A stretch of 27,150 nt of DNA from Fibrobacter sp. Lineage in GTDB: Bacteria; Fibrobacterota; Fibrobacteria; Fibrobacterales; Fibrobacteraceae. The position numbers and the translations under genes were made by a program. The stretch is from NCBI GenBank assembly GCA_017520105.1, contig JAFWRL010000214.1, positions 1 through 27,150 of the forward strand. The letters run 5' to 3'. A model generated the notes under the pieces. The model made no database searches, had not been told where the DNA came from, and was given only the letters and a program-made list of their open reading frames with translations. Positions 7,240 through 14,110 of the stretch are shown in pieces (within the stretch, counting starts at the first letter, position 1; each line of letters opens with the position of its first letter).

Positions 7240-8169
7240 CTACTTCTCTATCGTCTTGATTTCGTTTTGGGCGGCACGTTTGGCGTTGTACGGGTCGATA
7301 TGCACCATCGCATCGACGACGTTCTCGCCGGAGTCAATCAGCAACTGTTCGACTTCTTCGGCGACATCGTGAGCGTCTTTCAAAGTCATCTGGTCATCGA
7401 CGACGATATGAACATCCACATGCAAATCGCTACCGACGTAGCGGGAACGGAACCCGTGCAAACTGATGACTTTCGGGTGCGACAGCGCCTCGCGTTTCAA
7501 CTTTTCAAGGATATCGGCGCTAGCCCCGTAATCGACAAGCTGGCGAAGCCCAGGCCACGCAATTTCAATCGCGGAATGCATAATGAAAAACGCCACAATC
7601 AACGCTCCGACGGAGTCCGCAAACCAGAGCTGAGGAAGCAAAATGGCAAAGACAACCGCCACAAGTACGGGAATCGAGCTAAAGGCATCGCTACGGTGGT
7701 GCCAGGCGTTCGCTTCGAGCACTTGGCTGCGAATTCTACGCCCCGCGTTTCGCGTATAGCGGAAAAGAATTTCTTTCACGACGATAGAGGCAAGAGCCAT
7801 GACGGCCACCGATACTTCCGGGTGCGACGCCTCGCCTGCCAAAAGCGCCAAAACCGCCTTGTAGCCGATCCCAACGCCCACGGCGGCAACCGCAAGACCG
7901 ATACCGATGGTGACAAGCGTCTCGAATCGCCTGTGCCCGTAAGGGTGTTCCGCATCGGGTGGAGAGTTCCAGAAATGGCTCCCAACAATGACCGCGACAT
8001 CGGTCACAAAATCGGACGCACTGTGGATAGCGTCCGCAACAAGCGCCTGGGAATTCCCGACGACGCCCACGACAAACTTGGCCACGGAGAGAGCGGCGTT
8101 CCAGCCGAGCCCCACCCAAGTCACTCGGCGGACTTCTGCACTGTCATCTTTTTTGCGGACACGAGTCAT
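7240..8169 (-). CDS. Cation diffusion facilitator (CDF) family metal exporter
   Basis: The start is placed at the ATG at 8169 (MTRVRKKDD..., 309 aa). The longer open frame begins with TTG/ATG about 80 bases upstream and adds a Cys/Phe-rich stretch unlike any CDF N-terminus. CDF proteins export Zn2+, Fe2+ or similar ions against protons. Visible features: about six membrane segments; metal site residues Asp46/His49/Asp53 in TM2 (ADAIHSASDF) and His157/Asp161 in TM5 (AWHHRSDAFSS); the HPYGHRRFETL loop after TM2; and a C-terminal cytoplasmic domain with HPKVISLHGFRSRYVGSDLHV-type beta strands typical of ZT_dimer. The HxxxD in TM2 together with HxxxD in TM5 suggests a fairly broad or Fe/Mn/Zn range; the exact metal cannot be read. 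The gene is divergent from the MacA-like gene, sharing a 126-bp spacer. Confidence 0.9.
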   Translation of the reverse strand: MTRVRKKDDSAEVRRVTWVGLGWNAALSVAKFVVGVVGNSQALVADAIHSASDFVTDVAVIVGSHFWNSPPDAEHPYGHRRFETLVTIGIGLAVAAVGVGIGYKAVLALLAGEASHPEVSVAVMALASIVVKEILFRYTRNAGRRIRSQVLEANAWHHRSDAFSSIPVLVAVVFAILLPQLWFADSVGALIVAFFIMHSAIEIAWPGLRQLVDYGASADILEKLKREALSHPKVISLHGFRSRYVGSDLHVDVHIVVDDQMTLKDAHDVAEEVEQLLIDSGENVVDAMVHIDPYNAKRAAQNEIKTIEK

Positions 8170-8295
8170 GCACTTTAAGCTAGTAAAAAGAGTGCACGGT
8201 CGGCATGCATCCAACGGAAAATGCAACCAGAACGGCCCCAAAGTCATCAAAATGTTTGTAGTTAAAAAATCAATGTTTCTATTTTTCTAAAGCAT

Positions 8296-9606
8296 ATGAA
8301 GAAAATCTTGAAATTTATCATCGTCATCGCCGTTTTGGCGGCAATCGCCTTCGGAGTCAAGTCATACTTCTTTGACGGAGCGACCGCCAACCAAGTCGGT
8401 TCGCTTATCAGTACCCCGGTGGTTACAGATACCATCAAGACGACCATTTCGGCCACAGGCACGTTGGAACCGGTTGACCAAGTGGAAGTCGGTACACAGG
8501 TTTCGGGCGACATCGCCAAAATCAACGTCGATTTCAATTCCAAGGTCAAGAAGGGCCAGGTCATCGCCGAGCTCGACAAGTCGAAGCTGCAATCGACCTT
8601 GAAGCAGGCCACCATCTCGTACAACAGTGCCGAGAACGACCTCAAGTTCAAGCAAAGTACATACAACCGCATCAAGAAACTCGCCGAGAACAGGAGCGCG
8701 AGCGCCGTCGAATTGGAACAGGCGGAATACAACCTGAACGCCGCCAAGTTCTCGGTGGAACAGCGCAAGAACGAAGTTTCGCAGGCTCGTTTGAACTTAA
8801 GCTACGCGACAATCAAGAGCCCGATTGACGGTGTCATCTTGAAGCGAGCCGTCGATGTCGGACAGACCGTGGCCGCGTCCATGAGCACGCCGACGTTGTT
8901 CGTTATCGCAAAGGACTTGAACCAGATGAAGGTTATGGCAGCCATTGACGAAGCGGATATCGGACAAGTGAAAAAGGACCAGCGAGTCACGTTTACTGTC
9001 GATGCGTTCCCGAACGATGTATTCAACGGTACGGTGCAAGAGGTCCGCCTGAACCCGACGACGACAAGTAACGTGGTGACTTATACGGTTGTCATTTCGG
9101 CCCAGAACCCGGAACAGAAACTGCTCCCCGGCATGACTGCCACCTGCACCATCGTGACGCAAGAAATTACTGATGCCGTCACGATTCCGGTCAAGGCGCT
9201 CAAGTTCACGCCCGCCGAAGGGACTCCGATGGTGGACCCGAAGGACATGCCGCGTCCGCAGCGCAAGTCTAGCGATTCTGCCGCCGTGGCAGAAGGCAGT
9301 ATGCCACCCCCGCCACCGGGAATGGGACCGGGCGGGCCAAGTGGTAAGCCAACCGCAGGCGCCAAGAAAAAGAACAAGAAGCCAAGACTCGAAGGCGATC
9401 ACGTATGGATTAATATCAACGGAAAAGCGGCTCCGCGCCGCGTGAAAATTGGCTTAAGCGATGGCGTGAAGGTCCAGATTCTCAAGGGGCTTAGCGTCGG
9501 GGATTCCGTGGTCACAAGCCAGGAAATTATCACCGAAAAGAGCGCCAGCAAGTCCAATGCAGCAAGCCCGTTCATGCCGCAACGCCCGGGCAAGAAGAAA
9601 AGGTAA
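8296..9606 (+). CDS. MacA-like periplasmic adaptor (membrane fusion protein, HlyD/RND-MFP family)
   Basis: The product has 436 aa. An N-terminal membrane anchor (residues 4-25) precedes the first lipoyl half-motif (VEVGTQVSGDIAKINVDFNS), an alpha-helical hairpin about 96-165, the second lipoyl half (LSYATIKSPIDGVILKRAVD), a beta-barrel about 205-300 and a membrane-proximal region. The sequence GTQVSG...V..G..V(K)KGQ..AELD is the pattern of MacA, the adaptor linking the MacB ABC exporter to TolC. Oddity: residues about 309-366 form a Pro/Gly- and then Lys-rich insert (SMPPPPPGMGPGG ... AKKKNKKPR) inside the membrane-proximal domain. No macB or tolC gene follows; repeats and an opposite-strand gene come next, so partners must be encoded elsewhere. 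The RBS is weak. Confidence 0.85.
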   Translation: MKKILKFIIVIAVLAAIAFGVKSYFFDGATANQVGSLISTPVVTDTIKTTISATGTLEPVDQVEVGTQVSGDIAKINVDFNSKVKKGQVIAELDKSKLQSTLKQATISYNSAENDLKFKQSTYNRIKKLAENRSASAVELEQAEYNLNAAKFSVEQRKNEVSQARLNLSYATIKSPIDGVILKRAVDVGQTVAASMSTPTLFVIAKDLNQMKVMAAIDEADIGQVKKDQRVTFTVDAFPNDVFNGTVQEVRLNPTTTSNVVTYTVVISAQNPEQKLLPGMTATCTIVTQEITDAVTIPVKALKFTPAEGTPMVDPKDMPRPQRKSSDSAAVAEGSMPPPPPGMGPGGPSGKPTAGAKKKNKKPRLEGDHVWININGKAAPRRVKIGLSDGVKVQILKGLSVGDSVVTSQEIITEKSASKSNAASPFMPQRPGKKKR

Positions 9607-9623
9607 GCTCAGGAACGTGTAAG

Positions 9624-9761
9624 GTGACCCCGGCACTGTGGCCGGGGTGACAATGTGTTTGCTGTCATGCCGGCCTCAGTGCCGGCATCAGTTGTTTAAC
9701 GGCTCTGTACAACTGCCCCCGTGACGGAGCACGGGGTGACAAAGCAAAGTGCGGGGTGACA
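9624..9761. repeat. Cluster of type A hairpin repeats
   Basis: Three full elements follow each other: 9624-9652 (ACCCCGGC...GCCGGGGTGACA), 9663-9690 (opposite orientation, TGTCATGCCGGC...GCCGGCATCA) and 9713-9741 (CCCCGTG...CACGGGGTGACA). A partial GTGCGGGGTGACA lies at 9749-9761. The cluster sits between convergent macA-like and prepilin peptidase genes and could also act as a bidirectional terminator, though no clear U-tract is present. Confidence 0.8.
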
Positions 9762-9784
9762 AGGCGTTTGCTGTCAGGTCTGAT

Positions 9785-10672
9785 TTATTCGCCTAGAACA
9801 TAAGTCAGGTACAGCGCGACAAGCTGGTTGCCCCATAAGTACATGAAGGGGGCTGCCACAGCGAGGAACGGGCCGAATGGAATTTGTCCGACATCCTCAT
9901 CTTCCGGCACATTTTTATTTTTCGCTGCGCCGTTTTTTGCGCTATTGTTCTTTGCATTATTCTTAATCACGCCATACGGGAGCATCACAATTAGCCCGAG
10001 TACGGCGGCGACAATCAGCGTTTCAACAGCACCGGCAAAGCCCATCAAGGCGCCATACCCTGCCAAAAGTTTGACATCGCCAAAGCCCATGGCTTCTTTC
10101 TTGAGGACTTTGGTTGCAATCCAGCCGAGCAGATAAAGTCCGCCACCAGCGCCGACAGCACCCAGCAGACTCTGGAGCGGCGAGATACCGCCCGGAATAA
10201 GCGAAATCAAAAGACCAGCGACAATTCCGCCCACCGAGATGGAATCGGGAATGAGTTTGTACTCACAATCGACTGCACATACGGGATACGCCCCGAGCAA
10301 AAGCCAAAACAAGGCCGCTGCGTTCGCCCAAGCCTGGGGCGCCAAGACGGGCCGCGTAAAATCGGTTCCGAAGCCGACTGCCGCATAGAGAGCAAGGGCG
10401 CCGAGCAACCCGCAAAGGCCTTCGCCTATCGGGTAGATGATGCTGATGGGCTGTTTGCAGCAAGCGCTTTTTCCGCGAAGCCAGAGCCAGCCGACAATGG
10501 GCAGGTTGTAGCGGATGGGGATTCTCTTTTTGCAAAGCGGGCAGTGCGAAGGCGGGTTGAGGAGCGAAATTCCGCGAGGCATGCGATAGACAATGACGTT
10601 ATAGAAGCTCCCGACACAGGCTCCCAAGCAAAAAAACACGATTAACCAGTACCAAAGTGGAATTTCTTCCAT
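9785..10672 (-). CDS. Prepilin/preflagellin-type leader peptidase (peptidase family A24)
   Basis: The product has 295 aa, typical of PilD-type enzymes that cleave and N-methylate type IV pilin and type II secretion pseudopilin precursors at the inner membrane. The N-terminal GACVGSFYNVIVYRMPRG is the classic opening. The two catalytic Asp are Asp135 (VDCEYKLIPD) and Asp199 (GFGDVKLLAG), with about eight membrane segments. The cytoplasmic Cys domain is atypical: the first pair is a normal CPLC (44-47), while the second is SACC (69-72) where CxxC is expected. A Lys/Asn-rich loop (about 236-256, KNNAKNNSAKNGAAKNKN) is inserted before the last membrane segments. The RBS GAGG lies before ATG. No pilin or secretion genes lie nearby, so it is likely a stand-alone enzyme serving remote loci. 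The symbol pilD is plausible but not assigned. Confidence 0.92.
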   Translation of the reverse strand: MEEIPLWYWLIVFFCLGACVGSFYNVIVYRMPRGISLLNPPSHCPLCKKRIPIRYNLPIVGWLWLRGKSACCKQPISIIYPIGEGLCGLLGALALYAAVGFGTDFTRPVLAPQAWANAAALFWLLLGAYPVCAVDCEYKLIPDSISVGGIVAGLLISLIPGGISPLQSLLGAVGAGGGLYLLGWIATKVLKKEAMGFGDVKLLAGYGALMGFAGAVETLIVAAVLGLIVMLPYGVIKNNAKNNSAKNGAAKNKNVPEDEDVGQIPFGPFLAVAAPFMYLWGNQLVALYLTYVLGE

Positions 10673-10743
10673 AAAAACCTCGTCTTTTTACGAATATATT
10701 TATAATTTAGTTAAACATTTATCTAATACTGGGAGAACCCTAC

Positions 10744-11205
10744 ATGAATATTGAAATTGCCGCTATCTGTGACGCCGCCACCGCTAACGATGCCGGAGGT
10801 CGCATGAACATTCTTGGTGCCTTTGACCGCATTTTTGCAAAGTTCCCGCTTGTGATTCCGCAGTGTTCCGCTGCTTTCCGCTTGCGCTACCAGCGTTCCG
10901 AGGCTGGCACACACCAGTTGAACTTGTCTATCGAAGATGTGGTAGGCCACCCGATTGTGCCGCCGATGCAGTCCGAAATCGAGCTCCAGCCGGTCGCACA
11001 GGGATTCGATACCGCTGCGGTCAACATGATTCTGAACATGCAGCGTTTGCAGTTTGCTCGTCCGGACAAGTACATTGTGCGCCTGATTGCCGATAACGAG
11101 GAACTGGCGGCGCTTCCGCTGTACGTGCTGGAAGACCCGCGTTTGGCACAGCAGAAGCAGCAGGAGCCGCAGACCGACGACGGTCCCGTTGACGGAAGGG
11201 CTTAG
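10744..11205 (+). CDS. DUF6941-type protein of unknown function
   Basis: The product has 153 aa with no signal peptide, so it is probably cytoplasmic. The opening MNIEIAAICDAATANDAGGR and then MNILGAFDRIFAKFP matches the family pattern I know as DUF6941 (x-x-C-D-x-A, then G-(K/R)-x-N-(I/L)-x-G-x-F-D-x-I). The middle is beta-rich and the last 20 residues are a Gln/Asp-rich tail. An RBS GGGAG is seven bases before ATG. It is divergent from the prepilin peptidase across a 71-bp AT-rich spacer that must hold both promoters. No function is known for the family. Confidence 0.7.
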   Translation: MNIEIAAICDAATANDAGGRMNILGAFDRIFAKFPLVIPQCSAAFRLRYQRSEAGTHQLNLSIEDVVGHPIVPPMQSEIELQPVAQGFDTAAVNMILNMQRLQFARPDKYIVRLIADNEELAALPLYVLEDPRLAQQKQQEPQTDDGPVDGRA

Positions 11206-11234
11206 GTAGTGTTCCGCTAGGGGGACTGTGTAAG

Positions 11235-11335
11235 CCGTTCCCGGCACAGGGCCGGGATGACAGGTTGCAAGGACAACTGCACTGGATCCTTCACATTCGT
11301 TCAGGATGACGACGGAATGGCATCTTCAGGATGAC
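11235..11335. repeat. Type A hairpin plus type B repeat
   Basis: A type A element (11235-11262, TTCCCGGC...GCCGGGATGACA) is followed by a full type B element (11281-11310, identical in its core to the one at 3770) and a short CTTCAGGATGAC copy (about 11323-11335). Confidence 0.8.
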
Positions 11336-11341
11336 TATCGC

Positions 11342-11370
11342 GAGGCCGGGACTTAGCGCCCGGCTCTTTT
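11342..11370 (+). terminator. Rho-independent terminator
   Basis: GAGGCCGGG pairs with CCCGGCTC (one bulged G), followed by TTTT. It lies about 140 bases after the DUF6941-type gene, beyond the repeats. A second small palindrome, AAACACCCGGTGTTT (11381-11395), with a following T-run lies directly before the next gene. Confidence 0.55.
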
Positions 11371-11412
11371 GCATACTTTTAAACACCCGGTGTTTTTTTC
11401 TATTTTGGGGAT

Positions 11413-11940
11413 ATGAAATCCGCATTTTTGAAACGTTTTGCCGTTATCGCCGCGGGCGCATTGAGCCAGGTCTTGTGCGCGGGCCTTACCGCCTGTAGCG
11501 GCATCAACGACAGCTGGGAAGTGAAGGGCGGCGGATTCCTCAAGTACAGTATAAACGGCGAAGACGAAATCCAGCAGGAACTCGATCGCGACAACGTGGA
11601 AATTCCATACATACGCAACAGACACCATTACTTGCAAATAAGAATCCCGATGGAACACAGCGAACGCAAGGAAGCTCTCGCTGTCATGGTCAACTATCCA
11701 AAACTCGGGATGAACAACGTTGTCCCGACTTACACCTGGCTTCAATTCGAAGGCGTCCCCAAAGCATATATTACGGGAGACAGCAACTACGTCCACATCG
11801 ACCAGAAAGACGATACCAAGTGGACCGCCACCATCAACCTGCATTTTGAGGATTGCAGGCAAGGGAAATGCAACGCAAACCGCGCACCAATCCATTTCAA
11901 AGGTCGCATGCACTACTGGATTGCCGAAGACGACCGGTAG
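11413..11940 (+). CDS. Putative lipoprotein of unknown function
   Basis: The product has 175 aa. The N-terminus has a basic start (MKSAFLKRF), a hydrophobic core and a lipobox LTAC with Cys28, so it is likely a lipoprotein. The mature part reads as beta-rich (EVKGGGFLKYSINGED, HHYLQIRIPMEH, ALAVMVNYPKLG, HIDQKDDTKWTATINLHFED) and has one Cys pair (DCRQGKC) that could form a disulfide. No domain is recognised. It stands alone between a terminator and the tRNA gene. An upstream GGGG (TTTTGGGGAT) may serve as a weak RBS. The coding assignment rests on the signal sequence and normal composition. Confidence 0.75.
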   Translation: MKSAFLKRFAVIAAGALSQVLCAGLTACSGINDSWEVKGGGFLKYSINGEDEIQQELDRDNVEIPYIRNRHHYLQIRIPMEHSERKEALAVMVNYPKLGMNNVVPTYTWLQFEGVPKAYITGDSNYVHIDQKDDTKWTATINLHFEDCRQGKCNANRAPIHFKGRMHYWIAEDDR

Positions 11941-11990
11941 TGTTTTTTAGTTGGTAGAGCTTAGAAAAACATCTAAGTTCTAATATACCC

Positions 11991-12019
11991 TTGACAAGCG
12001 GATTTGTTTTTTCTATAAT
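11991..12019 (+). promoter_or_regulatory. Consensus sigma70-type promoter of tRNA-Val
   Basis: TTGACA (11991-11996), exactly 17 bases, then TATAAT (12014-12019), a perfect match to both hexamers. It ends 12 bases before the mature 5' end of the tRNA. Confidence 0.92.
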
Positions 12020-12031
12020 TGGTCTCACCTC

Positions 12032-12105
<74 letters not shown>

Positions 12106-12108
12106 CTG

Positions 12109-12141
12109 AAAAATCCTCGCATTTCTGCGAGGATTTTTTTG
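12109..12141 (+). terminator. Rho-independent terminator of tRNA-Val
   Basis: A perfect 11-bp stem AAATCCTCGCA/TGCGAGGATTT with a 4-nt loop (12111-12136) is followed by a run of T. It starts six bases after the tRNA. Confidence 0.92.
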
Positions 12142-12159
12142 TAAACTCATATTAAAAAA

Positions 12160-12271
12160 CTGACCCCGGAATAAATCCGGGGTGACAACGCGTTTGCTGT
12201 CATGCCGGCCTCAGTGCCGACATCGGTTATTCTGTATAAACAACTGACCCCGGCACAAGGCCGGGGTGACA
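12160..12271. repeat. Three type A hairpin repeats
   Basis: Elements at 12160-12187 (CCCCGGA...TCCGGGGTGACA), 12199-12224 (opposite orientation, TGTCATGCCGGC...) and 12244-12271 (CCCCGGC...GCCGGGGTGACA). The first has the same sequence as the element at 14040; the second resembles the one at 9663. Confidence 0.82.
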
Positions 12272-12296
12272 GAGTAAAAAGTCCGGGGCTTTCTAA

Positions 12297-13982
12297 TTAT
12301 TTTGCAGCGGCAGGTGCTGCAGCAGAAGCAGCGGCGCTGTCAACAACGACCTTAGCAGCGGAATCTGCCGGGATGGCGACAGTGCTATCGATGGCGGCAG
12401 GAGCAGCGGCTTCAGCCTTCGTTTCGGCAGCCGGAGTTGCAACAACTTTTTCTGCAGCAGCAGGAGCGGCAGGAGCAGCGTCAGCAGCCTTCGGAGCCGG
12501 AGTGCCAAAGAAGTTGATCTTCGCGAGGAAAATCATCATTGCCCAAGAAAGCACGAGGCCAGAGAGACCCATCACAACGCCAGTTTTCGCCATGCCGTTC
12601 GTGTCGGTATAACCCGTCGCATGGGCAAGTGCGTTAGGCGGCGTCGAAATCGGGAGGCTCATGCCAAGAGAGCTTGCAAACGCAACAGACACGAGGAGAG
12701 CCGTCACGCCACCGAGGCCAACGAGGTTGTCCTGGCAAGCGATACCCACGGCGCAGAGAATCGGCACCAAGAGCGTCGCCGTAGAGGTGTGGCTCATGAA
12801 GTTCGCCATGAAGAGGCAGATGATGCCGCAGCCGACCATCAGCGCGAACGGAGACCAGCTTGCAAACGGAATCGTCTTGATGAGGTGAGCGGCAAGGCCA
12901 GTCGCATTGAGGCCCACGCCAAGAGCGAAACCACCAGCCACGAGCCAGAGCACGTCCCAGCTCATCGCATTCAAATCCTTCTTGGTAATCACACCCGTGA
13001 GGGCGAATACAGCCATCGGAATCATGGCAATCGCGTTATCGTTAATGCCATGGCCCGGGATAGGACCGATACCGTTCTTGCTGATAACCCACAGAACAAC
13101 GCAGACAACAAAAGTAATATAGACGATAATGGCCTTGGGGCTCGTATCAAACTTGCCAGCACCTTCAATATTCAAGACCATTTCCTTCATCTTAATCGGA
13201 TAAATCTTGAGGAGCAAGAGCCAAGCAATCACCATCAAAACAATCACGTACGGAATACCGAAAGCCATCCACTGACCGAAGCTCACCGGATTTGCAACAA
13301 GGTCGCCACGGGCAACGGCGTCATTCAAAGCGCCAAGGGCAATAGCGTTAGGAGGCGTACCGATCGGGGTACCCATACCGCCGATGTTTGCGCCGAGAGG
13401 AATGGCAAGAGCAAAAGCAGCTTTACCGCGGTCGTCTTCGTCAAAGAGTTTGAGCACCGGGGCAAGGATGGCAAGCATCATGGCGGCGGTAGCGGTGTTG
13501 CTCATGAACATGGAGAACACGGCCGTGATGAGCATGAGGCCGAGGAGCACGAACTTCGGGTTCTTGCCGAAGGGCTTCAGGAGCACGCGTGCGAGGTTCA
13601 AGTCCATCTTGTACTTGGTGGCGGCGGCAGCAAGGAAGAACCCACCCAAGAAGAGCATGATGATGGGGTTTGCAAAAGTCGCCATGATGGACTTATGGCT
13701 AATCATCGTCACGCCGTCCACGCGGAACACGTTAAGTGCGGAATCGGACATCGTGATAATCATAAGCACGATGACGAGCATGGAGGTGGACCAGATTGGG
13801 AACGGTTGGAGAATCCAGAAAAGCGCGGCCATGACGAAAACGCCAATGACGCGAATTTCGAGCGGATTCAGGACTCCCATGGGGCTTGCGGCATCGAATC
13901 CGAGGGATTCGTACGGCAAGAAGAGGGCGGCGATGGCGAGCACCGACGCGATGATGAATTTGATGAATTTTGCTTTTGTCAT
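12297..13982 (-). CDS. SLC13/DASS family divalent anion:sodium symporter with Ala-rich C-terminal tail
   Basis: The product has 561 aa, of which about 490 form the usual transporter with 11-13 membrane segments. Both SNT-type substrate/sodium motifs are visible: SMFMSNTATAAMM in the first half and the matching MSHTSTA in the second. They are accompanied by NIGGMGTPIGTPPNAIA and the family signature SSLGMSLPISTPPNALAHAT. Members carry succinate, fumarate, malate or other di/tricarboxylates (some carry sulfate) with Na+. In a succinate-producing organism a C4-dicarboxylate is the natural guess, but the substrate is not decided by sequence. Residues about 494-561 are an odd low-complexity tail (A/P/K/D-rich, PAAPAAAEKVVATPAAETKA and onward to the stop) not seen in normal family members. 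Only a weak RBS precedes the ATG. It stands alone, flanked by repeats. Confidence 0.88.
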   Translation of the reverse strand: MTKAKFIKFIIASVLAIAALFLPYESLGFDAASPMGVLNPLEIRVIGVFVMAALFWILQPFPIWSTSMLVIVLMIITMSDSALNVFRVDGVTMISHKSIMATFANPIIMLFLGGFFLAAAATKYKMDLNLARVLLKPFGKNPKFVLLGLMLITAVFSMFMSNTATAAMMLAILAPVLKLFDEDDRGKAAFALAIPLGANIGGMGTPIGTPPNAIALGALNDAVARGDLVANPVSFGQWMAFGIPYVIVLMVIAWLLLLKIYPIKMKEMVLNIEGAGKFDTSPKAIIVYITFVVCVVLWVISKNGIGPIPGHGINDNAIAMIPMAVFALTGVITKKDLNAMSWDVLWLVAGGFALGVGLNATGLAAHLIKTIPFASWSPFALMVGCGIICLFMANFMSHTSTATLLVPILCAVGIACQDNLVGLGGVTALLVSVAFASSLGMSLPISTPPNALAHATGYTDTNGMAKTGVVMGLSGLVLSWAMMIFLAKINFFGTPAPKAADAAPAAPAAAEKVVATPAAETKAEAAAPAAIDSTVAIPADSAAKVVVDSAAASAAAPAAAK

Positions 13983-14039
13983 AACGAGCGCAAATTTAGT
14001 AATTATCGCGCCGTTCGGCTATCCCTAAAATGCACAAAA

Positions 14040-14067
14040 CCGACCCCGGAATAAATCCGGGGTGACA
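14040..14067. repeat. Type A intergenic hairpin repeat
   Basis: CCCCGGAATAAATCCGGGGT hairpin followed by GACA, with the same sequence as the element at 12160. It lies between the SLC13 gene and the giant surface protein gene. Confidence 0.82.
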
Positions 14068-14071
14068 TTTT

Positions 14072-14110
14072 CACGTTCTAGCAACTAGTAACTCAGAACT
14101 AGTAACTCTA
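14072..14110. repeat. Short tandem CTAGTAACTC-type repeat
   Basis: ACTAGTAACTC occurs twice with a CAGA spacer directly after the stop codon of the giant surface gene (on its 3' side). Similar low-complexity TAG/CTA-rich text appears near 25360-25400. Confidence 0.55.

Noticed and set aside
7267..8178. 303-aa plus-strand open frame
   Set aside because: It is complementary to the CDF transporter gene with intact metal-site motifs; the frame is open because of GC-rich codon bias.
9624..9761. Possible CRISPR-like array of hairpin repeats
   Set aside because: Repeat units differ in sequence, orientation and spacing, spacers are irregular, and no cas genes are present. They match dispersed intergenic elements.
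11381..11395. AAACACCCGGTGTTT palindrome as an operator
   Set aside because: It is followed by a T-run and lies just after another terminator, so it may be a second terminator hairpin. There is too little evidence to call a regulatory site.
12621..14054. 477-aa plus-strand open frame
   Set aside because: It is the complement of the SLC13 transporter gene. Its protein is an unnatural His/Arg/Glu-rich sequence without domains.
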